Below, piece by piece: positions 1-14,746 of a stretch of 64,000 nt of DNA. The stretch's first letter is position 1, and each line of letters starts with the position of its first letter. The position numbers and the translations under genes were made by a program. Below the pieces are notes generated by a model. It was not told the DNA's origin and searched no databases. It worked only from the letters and a program-made list of their open reading frames with translations. Source of the DNA: Setaria digitata (lineage: Eukaryota > Nematoda > Chromadorea > Rhabditida > Setariidae); contig RCAB01000117.1 in NCBI GenBank assembly GCA_003640385.1, positions 86,771-150,770 on the forward strand. Direction: 5' to 3'.

Positions 1-3000
1 TCCGAGCGCAAAATTTGAGATTAAGACCATGTTTGAGAACATTTAATATGAGAGGTAATTAGTCAGGCCAAATTGGAGACCTCTTCGGAAGAGATAAATC
101 AGTATTGAGAACATCAAACCACTTCCTTCACTTCACCTCTTATTTTTAAATTTTGTAAAATTTGAAATTTCCAGAATAGATTGTACACTCCTAACGGCTG
201 AAAGTAGCATGTTGCAGTGATATTTTGAAAAAAAAGGCAAACGAGTGGACCAGAAAAAGAGCAGGTGGCCGGTGACCTTCCAAACTAGTTCTTCAACAGC
301 TGTCATAACATCTAATTTAATATATTTTTGAAATCATCAGCATCTTCAAACCTTTACTTACTCTTGTGGTTGAAGAATATCTCATGAACTACCTATTCCA
401 GTAGAAGGTCAAATCAGACGCGCATATCACCAAATATGACAAGTATTAGCTAACGTAAAGAAATATTCTACAGAATACAACTAAAGAATTCGAGAGTAGC
501 GGGGTTTGAATTCCTCATAGCTTTCTGCTTTTACAAACCCAATATTTTTTAATATATATACATGTATATATAGTGCAATAGTGCTTTTAGCACTGTCTAA
601 AGGCCATTTTGATTAAATTTATATTCGGTACTGGTAGAAAAGAAGTAATATTAAAAATATTGGGTTTGTAAAAGCAGAAAGCTATGAGGAAGACAAATCC
701 CGCTACTCTCGAATTCTTTAGTTTCTCGCAATGTAGATAAATTTGCTGTAATTAATTAGCTCAACGAAATCAATCCTCTAAATTTTCGTGGGTCGGAAAG
801 GGTTTGTTTTGAATTGTAGATTCACCAAAGCAGAAAATACTATGTTCCATTAGCTATGAGAATGTCAGCTAAATTATGTTCTCGTCAAAGCTGATACTGT
901 CTTAAACAATGAATCTCAATCTCCCAATTTCTCCGCATACTTTGTATGAATTTTTACCAAATTTCTTTGCAATTAGGAAAAAAGAATCAGAAGTTTGCAG
1001 TGTTAATTCAAATGATTCAGCCTGGTTTTCTGCACTATAAGTTTGTCGCTTATTGTATTGGGGTCATGGTTATCTTGAAAATAAAGGTACCGTAATGATT
1101 GTTACTTACCATATCTATTAAAAAGATGTAATGTTGTCCTTCTGAATCCGTTCTGAAAAGTGCTACTTTTCCTATTACACTTCTGTCATCAGATCTTCAA
1201 CCAAGAAACCTGAATTATGAAAGCTTCTTACATCTGCTTGTAATTCGTTCCCCTTCAGTTATTATTGGAATACGAAATTAACACCTAAATGAAACAATTT
1301 AACAAAGACAGTGGCATACAATGATTCCCAATATACTTCTGGAGGTTTTGAAACAATGAAAATTATTCTCCTAACAGAGTTTATTTCCAACGAAACATTT
1401 TGCATTATCCATGGGATTTTTCTTATTGGAATGTATTGAACTTCCTTCTTGATCATTTAATGATGATCCTTCCACCCATACCATTCTCAACGTTCGCGAA
1501 CTACAGTAAGAAAATAAAGTAATGGCCAGCATTAATAAGTTATGCTTTTATTACCTTGATTAAAACAGTACTAAGTTAGGCCGTAGTCTTGGATGGTGAA
1601 AAACAACCGCTCCAATCTGATGCGACTACTGATAACAGATTGGATCACCTAGCCCATCTGTTTAAAAAGTGTTCCATCACCGAAGCCTCTAATCTACAAT
1701 CCTCCAAGCGATAATAATATAGGAAGGAGAAAATTCTAGGAGAATTTACATCTCTTAAAAATAGTAAGAAGATAGGAAATGTAAATTACTGGCGCCAGCC
1801 ACCGCATAAGTTCTAGTTTGTAAAGTGAGGGTCATTTGATACTACAGAGCTGTCAGATGGAATCAAATGACTGAATCAACGGGTGATCTGTAGTAGGCCA
1901 ATCACCGTCAGAGAATGATCAAATTGCATGTCTTGCTTTTCGAAAACAACGGTTGCTGTTATGCGATACGATAATATTGTTTGAAATCGACAGTTGCACT
2001 GAAACATACCTTGAAATGACTCTTCCCTCAGGAGCTACCCTAAATGATCATACTATATGAACGCTGCGACTGATCATTACATGGGAGACAATCATTTTAC
2101 TATTAAACGTCCGTTTATCACTAACTCCAATGAGACAATTATGTCAATGAGCTAACTTATATTTAACTAGCAGATTTGTGCCATGATTCATTATTATTTT
2201 ACCTTGGACCCGAAACACTCAGTATTGTAAATAAAGAGAAACCCCAGAGTAAGACAGAAGTGAACTTAATGTACTTCACTGGATCCACTTCGTACTGTCC
2301 TAGTCTAACTTGTTTAAAACATCAAGTAATGGTAGCAGTAAAAGAAAACAACAACGATATCAGCGTAGGAGAATGACTTCTGAAAAGTAACAATGCGTCT
2401 GAAAAGTTGAACAAAGGACAGTCACATGAGATATGACAAAACAACTGCAGTATCGAAATCTTGACAGCTAATGGCCTTTAATGCAATGATGATTTGTCTT
2501 GACATCTGCGAATTCACCAAAATAAAAAAAAACAATCTTAATTATCTCCAACACACACGCAATTATTATCATGAGCAAAATTTTAAATGTCTAAGACTAG
2601 ACCGAAAGGAATTAACGTTTGGGGTTTACGGTATGAAGAAAGTGATCTGATACACCAAGACAATTACTGCAAGAAGCATCTTTTTAGAACAACGCCTTTA
2701 TGCTAAATTTGTTTACCGGTACAACTAAAAGGTCAGGAAGATCATTCAGGGAGAGGGTGTGACAAGAAAATGAAAATACAGAGAGAGAGCAAGAGATACG
2801 GTGTTGGTCACTTCATCTTCTGACCTGAGCCATAAAAGCACTATATGTAAAACTATTGTTTGGCATTTCGTAGAGGTCACCAAATACAAGCTCTACTTTC
2901 TGGCAAAGCTGCTATTTTAAAAGTGAGATGAGAATGTCGTGGAGAACTCACATTTGAATCCTCCTCTAGTCACTACGATATTTAAATTTTACTCTTTCGT

Positions 3001-6000
3001 TCAAATTAAAATTATGCTGTTAGTCGATGCTTGAGATGAGTGGATACTTTCCCATCCGTATTACATCCTACCTGTACCGCTAACATGTAACTGATAAGAA
3101 GTCAGCTTGTGTTATTTTTGAACAGACAGAATTACTTGAAGTGCCATCGCGATTTTTAGATCAAGATTTCAACTTTTAAATGTAGACATCTTGGTTTATT
3201 CCCGGATCTGATTGAAAGTTCCAAAGAGTCCACAGGCCTAGTCATATATTCCGGCACTATTCAACTTTTGGCAAAATGAGCTCCTGGCTAACTACGAAGT
3301 AGAAGAGGAGGTAAATCTCGTTGGTCTGTTTTCATCCTCCAGAAATTCTTAATTCTTCAACTATTTGGTTCGTAAAAACTTTCAGTCACTGTGTCCTCGT
3401 CCATTTAACCGATAATATAATCACTACATCAACTTATTGTAGCCTAGTGCGTGTGCAACATAAGTTGAACTTGAAGACACTACAGGACAAGGTGCAAACT
3501 GGCACCTACCGTATACGCACGGACACTCCTAGAGTACACAGACAAAAACGCACTATCTATAAAATGCTAATAAGTAAATCAATCTAAGTCCTGCTGTCTT
3601 CCCAGTATGTCCTGAGTATCATGGATGAGTGATACAGAAGGGATTGGTTGGCTCAATGCTGTCATTTCAGATGTAAAGAGTAATCCGAAGGATACAGCTC
3701 TTTCGATTCAAAACTGGCTAGTTTGGATTGGGAGAGCCATTCTGTCAAAGTCGTCACAACCCAAAGAAGACTGTAAATTTTCATATTTTTCCTCTCTAGA
3801 TGAATACAACCAACTGATTACAAGACTGTTTTATATCATTTAAGTGTCTCAAGATTCCGATAAAGAAGCCAAACTTGGATGACCCGGTTAATACGCTGCG
3901 CAAAAGACTGTTGCGTTATCTGATTTGAACGCTGTGACAACTGACAAAGTCGACAACACGTTAATATCACTCTTAGGACCTTCTTTTAATCCTGCAATTC
4001 CATAAATTTGAATTTCTAGTGGAAAATGAGGAGCGGCTTTTGAACATCACAGTAATTATAGCGGGAAAGTTTTTTTAAATTGATTAATTGGTTTGAGAAA
4101 AGGTCAGCTGTGATAACTTGTAAACAAGCAGTAGCAATTTAGCTGTGCCAATAAAAGAGAGAGAGTTAAGGACACTTTTCTTTCCCAGCAAACAACTGCT
4201 TCGCTGATGAGAGCTCCAAGAAAAGGCTTTTTCCCAAGTGCTAGCACCATTGCCTTCGTGAAATCATTAATCAATCCAGCTAATGAAATGAGAAGTTTTG
4301 AAATTTGTGAATTACGGTTCATTTAAGCAGAGAATGCTCGAAGGGACCGACAATTTTGACCACTGCGTCTTCTGCTTTCATTTTCCACTTCTTATGATTT
4401 ACGATTTTCAAATAACACTAATAAACAATTAGCACAGAATGGTGCGGATGAATGAGATTGCACGTGCGTGTCATATCTTGGCCAAGAAATTTGAAGCAGT
4501 GTTCAGTTATGGAGCAAAAGCATGAAATTGGCCATCCTCTTTCCACTGCTTCATCAAATTTTCCTCAGACCATCCAACTAGGAGGCTATTTTTCCACGCT
4601 GTCATCATTACTGGGAGTTGACTGATGTTTTACAACAGTATCCAACACTGCCAAGAATGTTTAGTTGTTCACTGTAGAACGCAGAATGAGCAGCGAAATT
4701 CATATGGCAAATGTTTTGGAGAGATTGAATTTCCATTCCCACCACAGCAGTAGAATCCGTCGTGAAAGCATCAGCCAATTTTGAAGGAATCTGAAAAATG
4801 TATCGTCTGAACAGTTGTTCCAATCTATTCATAAAGTGCAAGCTGTTGCTGCTGCAGTCATCCCACAGATTGGAAGCATATCAGTTGTTTTGTGAACTGA
4901 TTAGTTTCTTGTCAGTTCTCATTCTAACTGACACTCTCTGTTCTACCGAACATTATTTCACCAAAATATTTTAGCACTGCTTGAGAAAAGTGACCTAGAA
5001 AGAGGACATTAGACATCCAATGGATAAGGATAAGACTTCTGGTTCTGCAAGAAACCTTTGTTCTCAAGCTGCCACACCTAAACAAGTCCTTGAAATTCCT
5101 TATTAACTATGTTTGCCACTTAAGTGATAAGTACTAAACGAACCTCCTCCCCTTGATGTATTTTAAATGTTAATGAAATTTAAAAACAAGGATGCCAGTA
5201 TGGAAATTACCCACAAATAACGGATAGAATCAATACAATGTGAATTGCAACAACTATCCGGCATTCACCATCCACAGGTGACATATTGGTGCGGTGACAG
5301 ATGACACGAGTGTTGATGTAGAAGTGATAGTTGGGGACGTCAGAATTCGAACAGTGATCTAAGTGCTCGAATGATAAGTCAAATTACGCTTACAAGCTGG
5401 CCCTTTGAGAAGAAGCTATCTCAGGCAGTAGTTCCTTCCCATCAGAAGGCTGAGTGAGGGAGGATACGGTAGCTGTGTGGCGATGATTACATTATTTTCG
5501 TTGATTGCTCTCACTCCTACGGGTAAATGGGGCTCATTTATGGAAATTTCCGTTTGTCCAATGTTTAGATGCTGACGACAAGTCGTTCATCAAGTGACAC
5601 CATCAGAATTTCTGTGCTAATTGCAAAATGGTCGAATATAAATGGGATAGTCAGTAGACTGAATTTAAGAAAGGAACTTTCATCTATAGGAGTTAATTCG
5701 AGCTATTAATTAGTGAATTATTTAAATTACAAAACGAGTAAAGAATTGGAAGAGATGAAAGTGCATGTTCCGTAAAAGCATACAACAATTCAAATAACAG
5801 AAGCGGAATGAAATCCCCTTGTGAATGTTTCCTCAATCCCAGTCACTTTTTTAGGCTTCTAGTCTGCAAAAATATTTTTGTGCCAAGGAGCAGTATCGAA
5901 GACTGAATATCGAGTATGAATATTAATAATATGAACATGAATATGAATATCAGTGTCGAAGACTCCCTTACCATATGATAGTTAACTCACAGTTGGTCTT

Positions 6001-9000
6001 ACTTTCACAGTAAGAGAGCAGGTGGTTCTGTTGTTACCTTTCAAACCGACACAGGTTCTCAGCACTGCTCAACCAATTCAGTTAGAAAGGATTTGATATA
6101 AACAGCGCGAATCATTATTGCGAATATATGTATTGAGTATTGAGAGACTGATTAGTGATTTATAGTGATAAAATTAAACGAATAATCAATGAATTGCAGT
6201 CGGTAAATTGGTGATGGCCAGAAGCAGCGGTAGTTAATAGCTGGAGGGTTCAACAGAAGTATACCGAACATTATTGCTGTTCGACTTTAAAAAAGAAATA
6301 CATTTCATAATTCGAGAACATTGAAAGCTGTGTAAATACCACGCAAAATATGCTTAATGCATGGCCGAAATGCAGAAAGTTGCGGATAGCTATGAAGTAT
6401 TGTTTGTCAAATTGCGAAAATGATTTGGACAAACCACAAACAGTCTCAAAAAATCCAAAAGTGAAAGATTGATTTTTGAACAGACGATTTCATTTCCACT
6501 GAACTTCATTCCTTGCCAAAATTTAATCGTGTCTTCAATCTTAAATGGATTTCAATGTTTGACGTTCCGAACTACTTCGAGTAAAACTCGAGCTTTATAG
6601 AAAATTTTAAAAATGATAGCTCGGGGAGTTTCGAGAATTCTTGCCGTTGTTGTTACGATCTACTTACTCGCTAGAGCAAACGACGATAGTCGAAGACATA
6701 CCGATCAGGCATTTTTCACTAAAATAGCACTTTGTTAATAGCCACAATAAACAAGAGATAGTAGGGAATGGGCTCAGTTCATCTTTTGACATTAGAACTC
6801 ATTGCGTAAGACTTTCCATGTCAGCTAGTGAGACTTAGAATGTCGACGAATGGATATGAGATGGAAAATGAATAGACGTAGAACGTTCATTTAAGAATAG
6901 TCCTTACAAAATATGACAGGTAAGGCCAAACTAGAATCTGCGAAGGACATCAACAAAGTAATTAAAAAGTTTGAAGTGAAAGCAGTTGTAGGGCACATAA
7001 AACGGTTCGCTTTAGGTTCACAGCAACGGAACCAGACAGGTTACTTCTGAGAGTGGACAATCGGTCACCAACCCGAAATAATTGTCTCATTGTTTGGAGG
7101 AACGAGAAAACATTTTGATTATGCCGACCATTGGCAATAGAAAATTTTCCCATTATAATGACGTAATTTGCATATGGGTAGTAGCGGTTGTGGGTTGTGA
7201 TAATTAGCACAGCTACCAATGTTGGTGTCATCTGAAACGCGTCAGCCTAATGGTCGAGTGTTGGGTGATTGATGTCCGTTGATCTGGAAATTTTCTCATT
7301 TTCAAATTATCTTGGGTTGCGCGAAAACAAAAAGAATTACCAAGACAGTACTACCCTCCAAGATGACTAAGACCGAGAGAACAGTCTTGAAAAGATTCTA
7401 GTCAGATTTATCATAGGAATATTGTTGTTGCTGGGGGACTGAAAATAGTATCTAAATTATGAAGCAAAAGAAAGTAGTGGTAATATTCAGAAGCACATAA
7501 ATATTATAAGTGAGCTTTTCAGGCACTGTTTGTGGCCTGAAAAAAAACAATGTTTCCACTGATATTTTGTATTTTATAGTTCATATTTTTTTCACCCATT
7601 TATCTCACATTTTTTACTTTTCTCTGTTTTACTTTGCGCGAAAGGTAAGCATATTAACTGTAATTGAAATGTGGACAAAAATTTACAACTGAGACGAAGA
7701 TGACATACGCGAAGGAAGAAAGAAAGACGTAGACATATGCAAAGTTTGAAAATGAAGATGATGGAGTGGGCCGGCCAGATTTAGAAGTGACACTTGTTCG
7801 ATCATTCCAATCAGAATTCTGAGATAATGCTGGCAGCTAAACGGATGATTAACCGAGATCGGTCTTAGTGCGATCCTGTGGATGTTACTGAGTCGACGTG
7901 AACATCATTCTAGAAATGCTCGACACTAGATTGTCATTTTAAAACATAATGACATCTAGTGCTTACTGTTCACTAGACTGTCAATCTTCGGAGGCAGCGA
8001 TGATTTCATTGTTTCCCCAGTTTTACCACTTCTAATTAGCGATGATTTTCATTGCACTTACTAATAATTATATTCAGGGTTACTTCAGTAGAAATGACAT
8101 AAAGCTCACTAATTACTTTAGGGAACTCTGTTCTGAAGCGAACAATAATGATTAGATTTTTAATTAGCAATTTTTTTGCTGAGGAAAAGCGTCACTAGCT
8201 TTGTTGGGATAATCAGTCTCAACGGTTAAAAACCTCATTAACGATCTGTTGGCCCTCCAGTTGAAGCTCACTCAGAGATCTCAGACTATAGGAACAAATG
8301 GTTTTGCAATTACTGCATCAGTACAGTGAACTGTGCGAAATGATCAGCTGATGTTATTTTACCTAATAGAATTAATTGTATAAATGAGGAAAATGAGTAT
8401 TCAATCCTCTCCACACTTTCAGATATAGTAAGCAGGAGAGTAAAGGAAGTGATGCTAGTGACGTGAAGTGAAACGTGTGCCGAGCAGTTCCTTTCACTTG
8501 TACTCGTACCTCTAGCGGTTGCGTACACCACTTCTTCCTGCACCAGTTTCTTCGTAGTTGATAGATTTCTTGCATTGTCCCAAGTACAACCATCTTATCA
8601 CTACTGCAGTTGATAACACGAGTGGAATTATTTCTCAATAATAAAATATTGTCAGTGTAAATTTCATCAGTAGGTTCTATATAACTGCACTTCAAAGCAG
8701 AGCTACTTCAGTATTTGGCTTTCAACATATATTTTAAAGTTCTTTGCTTTTCATGTGATCTTTAAAATCATTAGACTAGTTCCATTGTTTTGAAAGTTTA
8801 AGATCGGAAAAATCGTTCTTGCTCCTGATATAAAAAAATCATTTTATATCCTTTAACCGTTTTTTGACATAACTGACGCCCTCTGCTATTTCATTTTCCT
8901 GTATTTTTCTCACTGTTCCAACTGTGACCTCTGTTACCAGATCATCCACAAAGTGTTTTTTAAAATTTCAAAACAGTTTTCTATTAAATTTCAGATTTGA

Positions 9001-9415
9001 TTTTTTAAAAACCAAATACAAAATTTATTTCTAATTCAACAAGATGTAGAACAGTATCAGGATTTTCCTTTTCCGTCTTCAGACTTAAGAAGTATATTAA
9101 CATTTTTAAATTCAATGGAGTTTAGATTCTTTGTACAAAAAGTGATATATGTCAAAATAGACAATCTGCAAAATTTCTGGTTTTGTAAAGCCTCGAACCG
9201 ACGAAAAAGGATTAAATTATTTAGACGCTCGAAAAACGTTTCAAGAATTTTATCCAGAGTTCAGGATGGAAAAGGCCACATAATTTAAACTGGATGGAGT
9301 ATATGTGTATCTAAAGTTTCAGTGGATTATCAATTTACCACCAATAAATATGTTTAGTAGTGAGAGAACCTAAAGGTGAAACTGATGAAGTTTTTAGATG
9401 GACTGTCGAACCTAA
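1..9415. other. Gene-poor AT-rich stretch
   Basis: I see no gene here that I can support. Open frames are short (under about 110 codons), scattered on both strands, and lack convincing splice sites or recognisable motifs. The foldback element at 479-723 is the one clear structure. Minus-strand segments between about 4.1 and 4.9 kb look weakly protein-like but change frame and contain stops; they are listed as a finding, not as a gene. Confidence 0.6.
479..723. repeat. Foldback (MITE-like) element with about 74-bp inverted arms
   Basis: The left arm (about 479-553) begins AACTAAAGAATTCGAGAG. The right arm (about 650-723) is its reverse complement with only a few mismatches, mainly around the GGGGTTTGAATTC / GGGATTTGTCTTC segment. 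The arms flank a roughly 95-base AT-rich spacer that contains a short TA run. No protein is encoded, and I see no obvious target-site duplication. This is the structure of a non-autonomous foldback or MITE-type DNA element. No second copy is evident in the window. Confidence 0.7.
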
Positions 9416-9700
9416 TTACAAATTATAATTTTCCTTATGTACCCGAACTTTCCAGCAAAGGAAGCCAAACAGTACACCACCACTTAAACCTATAAGGAAG
9501 CCAACTATCATGCCACGAAAAAAATATCGGCTCCAGGAAGCCTCTTCCACGACATCACAGTTTCCAGTCTCATCATCTCCTATCCAATAATGTTCTGCTA
9601 CTCCGTCACCCGGAAAGAGGAAATCCGGTTTGAGTTCCTGGCAGTGTATCACTGTGAAGCACAACACCATCACTATGTGTACTGAAATGGCAAGAAACAT
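9416..9700 (-). CDS. Small secretory-pathway type I membrane protein, family unknown (paralog 1)
   Basis: This single-exon frame encodes 94 residues. Residues 1-20 form a hydrophobic signal peptide (MFLAISVHIVMVLCFTVIHC). A short acidic ectodomain (about 21-60) holds one cysteine in GNCDVVEEASW. A glycine-rich membrane segment (about 62-82, GMIVGFLIGLSGGVLFGFLCW) carries small-xxx-small spacing, and a short basic tail ends the protein. The ATG at 9700 lies 8 bases after a CTTTTCAG acceptor (AG at 9710-9709 on the minus strand), which fits trans-splicing directly before the start. The architecture matches the minus-strand gene about 0.6 kb upstream (10331-10918), so the two look like a tandem duplication. 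I do not recognise the family. The G-rich helix could favour dimerisation, which is inference only. Confidence 0.6.
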   Translation of the reverse strand: MFLAISVHIVMVLCFTVIHCQELKPDFLFPGDGVAEHYWIGDDETGNCDVVEEASWSRYFFRGMIVGFLIGLSGGVLFGFLCWKVRVHKENYNL

Positions 9701-9708
9701 TTACGGAC

Positions 9709-9718
9709 CTGAAAAGTG
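9709..9718 (-). promoter_or_regulatory. Putative trans-splice acceptor of the small membrane protein gene
   Basis: On the minus strand, CTCACTTTTCAG ends 8 bases before the ATG. No in-frame upstream coding exon is evident, so a spliced-leader acceptor is the simplest reading. A cis-spliced non-coding exon is the alternative. Confidence 0.4.
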
Positions 9719-10330
9719 AGGTAGACACGCGAAGTTCTCGTGACCCAGGAGTTGCAGAAGAATCTGGGCTAATTTTAAATTTAGACTAAACTAAGGCTAA
9801 TTTTCTAAACAAAAACTGAAAAAAATTTTGACACTACAACCAAGTTTTCACCTTCGAAAATGACTTACTCCCTCAGATATGGCACTTTAATTACTTTTAG
9901 AGATCATTGTTGATGCATAAATAATTAAAATATATAAGACAAAACGAACGAACCCACCATACAACATTTCAGTTTCAGGCGCACTGAAGAGAAAGAAGAG
10001 CTGCTGACAGCTTAAAATTTCTTTATCAGTACTGAAAATGATTCGAGAAATCTGAATAAGTGGAATCAATTGCTTTGAACACTGTCTATTTTCCTTGTAA
10101 ACTTTCCTGGCACCGGATGTGAATGAAATTTGGAAGTAAATTTTAGGAGAACCGGGTAACTAGATAAATAGAAGTGATCAAAGAAGCATTTCAACAATCA
10201 CTGTCTCCCGCCACAACTGGAAGTCAGGAAGAGTACCGGAAATAACAGAACTGATATGATCACTCAGCTTTACACATTAAATATTTCGATTTATGTTAAG
10301 AAGGAAAAAGTTGACAAAGTAGTTTCTCAA

Positions 10331-10918
10331 TCACGACGGGAACTGAAGATTTTTGAGGATACAGTGATAAACGAATGCGATGCATAAGGTAACGCCAGAG
10401 ATGGCGCCCAAAAGTAGGCCGACCAAATATCCGATGACAGCAGGCTTCATCCAGGCGTGCTCGTCACTCTTGCAATCACCTGCAATTTTAGCCTGCAGAA
10501 CCCACTGGTCATCCTCATCTTCCTGTGATTTCTCGTCGTAAGCATCTCGGAAACACCATGTCGAGCCCAGACACAATGTGATGATTATGCTTACTGAAAG
10601 GAAAGTTAACACTTTGAATGACAGTTAATTTATTCATTAAACTCTTAAGTTGTCCTTTAATGCCAAATAGCACGGAACGAACATCAATTCTACAGCAGAA
10701 ATCAGATAAAAGAGTTTGTTACCGTACTGGAATTTCAAAATAAAAATATTCATTAAACAAACTTCCAATGGAAATATTTTAAGTGTCACAAAGAAAAGGA
10801 TAACATTTCCGGTTGTTCTGAATAGTACGAAGGTCTGGCCATGCGACTCGGCAAGGCCTGACCTCTCCTCCTTCCTAACTCCGAAAAGTGAAAAAAGTGC
10901 CAACCAACCGAAAAACAT
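10331..10918 (-). CDS. Small secretory-pathway type I membrane protein, family unknown (paralog 2)
   Basis: The long exon (10593-10331, minus strand) has no in-frame ATG at its 5' end and begins right after an acceptor, CTTTCCTTTCAG. A fitting first exon is 10918-10909 (ATG TTT TTC G) with a GTTGGT donor. The phases match, and joining gives MFFV followed by SIIITLCLGSTWC, a good signal peptide that resembles paralog 1. The product is about 90 residues: signal peptide (1-17), an acidic ectodomain with one cysteine in GDCKSDEHAWMKP, a glycine-rich membrane segment (VIGYLVGLLLGAISG) and a short tail. It shares with paralog 1 the cysteine-acidic-Trp stretch just before the membrane helix. Exon 1 is my inference and needs transcript support; the body of the protein is more certain than its start. 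Confidence 0.5.
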
Positions 10919-11553
10919 GGAATGGACCAGAAAGGATAACGAGCAGATACTTCCGAATAACTACTCTTTAATTTTTGCATAAATGAAATTAGTCGAAGTT
11001 GGGAAGCAATAGATTAACGGCCATAAAATGTCCTCAGACTGACCTATGACCTGGTCGTCGACTCATCGATAATCCCTCAATTACTGGTTTATTCGCTGAA
11101 AATTCCATAACAAGAAAACCTCACATACTAACTGCGTATATACTAATGAAAAAATGATAGATTAGATTCCGAAAGCTGAGATGCAAGCAGATAACGCTGT
11201 AAGGATATCATTGAACGGGAGGGACGGACAGTATGAGAAAATAGAGAGTGCCAGAATAAGAGATGCTCGCGACATGAAAAGCAGCAGAGAGGAAGATAAA
11301 GGCGACGCTACACTCCATTGCAGTGCGAAGTATCCACTGCACTGCTACAGAAATGATCAAGGGGGTTCGGGTTCGAATTGCGATCGGTGTGATTTGGTTG
11401 TTGCGAAAGTCACCGAATGTGGGTTGTTTGGGGAGGCGAAGGTAGACCTGTATGGGTAACGTGTGTTGTGGGAGATGCTGCACTCTGTGGCTTTTTTTCT
11501 GGACAAATTCCAGAAGTGTTTAGAGTAGAAACATTAATGGATATGTTCTTTAG
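10919..11553. promoter_or_regulatory. pas-4: Divergent intergenic region between the small membrane gene and pas-4
   Basis: The small membrane protein gene is read to the left and pas-4 to the right, so this roughly 630-base gap presumably holds both 5' control regions. A likely trans-splice acceptor for pas-4 (AAATTCCAG, AG at 11512-11513) lies 40 bases before its ATG. The overlapping open frames at 11.2-11.5 kb on both strands have no recognisable content. Confidence 0.45.
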
Positions 11554-13799
<2,246 letters not shown>

Positions 13800-14746
13800 T
13801 TTTTTTTCCCGGATTTCCCATTCGTTAATTTGCACATATTTGTTGGTCATAAAATTCATTTATGCGTAAATTAATCCATAACTGAAATGCCAGGCACATT
13901 GTTACAATGTCAGCAACCCGACATTTTTGAAGACTTCAACTTAGTTAAGTTTCTATATAAGGATGTGCTTTAACTTCCCATGTTCTCAAACAAGAAAATT
14001 GCTGTTATAAATGCCCTTGATTTAGCCTTCTATCATTTTGACGAACTTGTTGAAAACAGAGGTGTTCACTTCAAACATGAAATGTCAGTAAGTTACAGGA
14101 TGTTGGGATTCGTCGTCCACATGGATTTACACCCATCATTAGTCTTGAATTTGCTGTTTAGGGCTAAAACTAGATTGTGTAATTTTCACCTATGTGCCGA
14201 TGTTATACCTTAATTCATTTGTTGCTATATTGAAGAGAATAAATCGCATCCCTCAGATGTATCCTCTCCAGCAACTCATGTTCTTTCCTTCAATATATAT
14301 ATATATATATATATTTATACATATAAGTAGGCTGTTAACCATTGATGAGTCGCATTTTCTATTTCTCGGCAATTACTCATCAGATTCCACGAATACACGC
14401 CATTTGAATTTTGATGCAAATTATGATTCTTCAGTCATCAGGAGTGGGCTTAGACTGGTAGGATCTGAATAAATTGCTCTGGGTTGGGCAAGGGTTGACC
14501 CCGCCTCTAAGGTCGCGGAATGCCAGTGAGATGATGTTTTAATGAAGTGATTTTGTGTGGTAAGTACATTGGCTTAAGATCCTGAAAGGGTGGGGGAGTG
14601 TGTTGCCTACCAATGATTGGTTGGGACGTGTGGAATTTGTTAGAAAAACTTCAGAATTCATCAGTTGTAAAGCACTGCTTTCATCGACAGCGTCTTTACA
14701 GGTTTTCATTTGAAACTGCGTACCGAGAGATCTCATAGTTGTCAAC
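13800..14746. other. Intergenic region pas-4 to snr-2
   Basis: It holds the pas-4 3' region (an AATAAA at 14238-14243 is a possible but distant poly(A) signal), a (TA)n microsatellite at about 14292-14315, and a probable snr-2 leader acceptor (TCTTTACAG, AG at 14700-14701) 45 bases before the snr-2 ATG. No gene is supported. Confidence 0.5.

Noticed and set aside
14292..14315. (TA)n run between pas-4 and snr-2
   Set aside because: Simple microsatellite, with similar TA runs elsewhere in the window; not informative alone.
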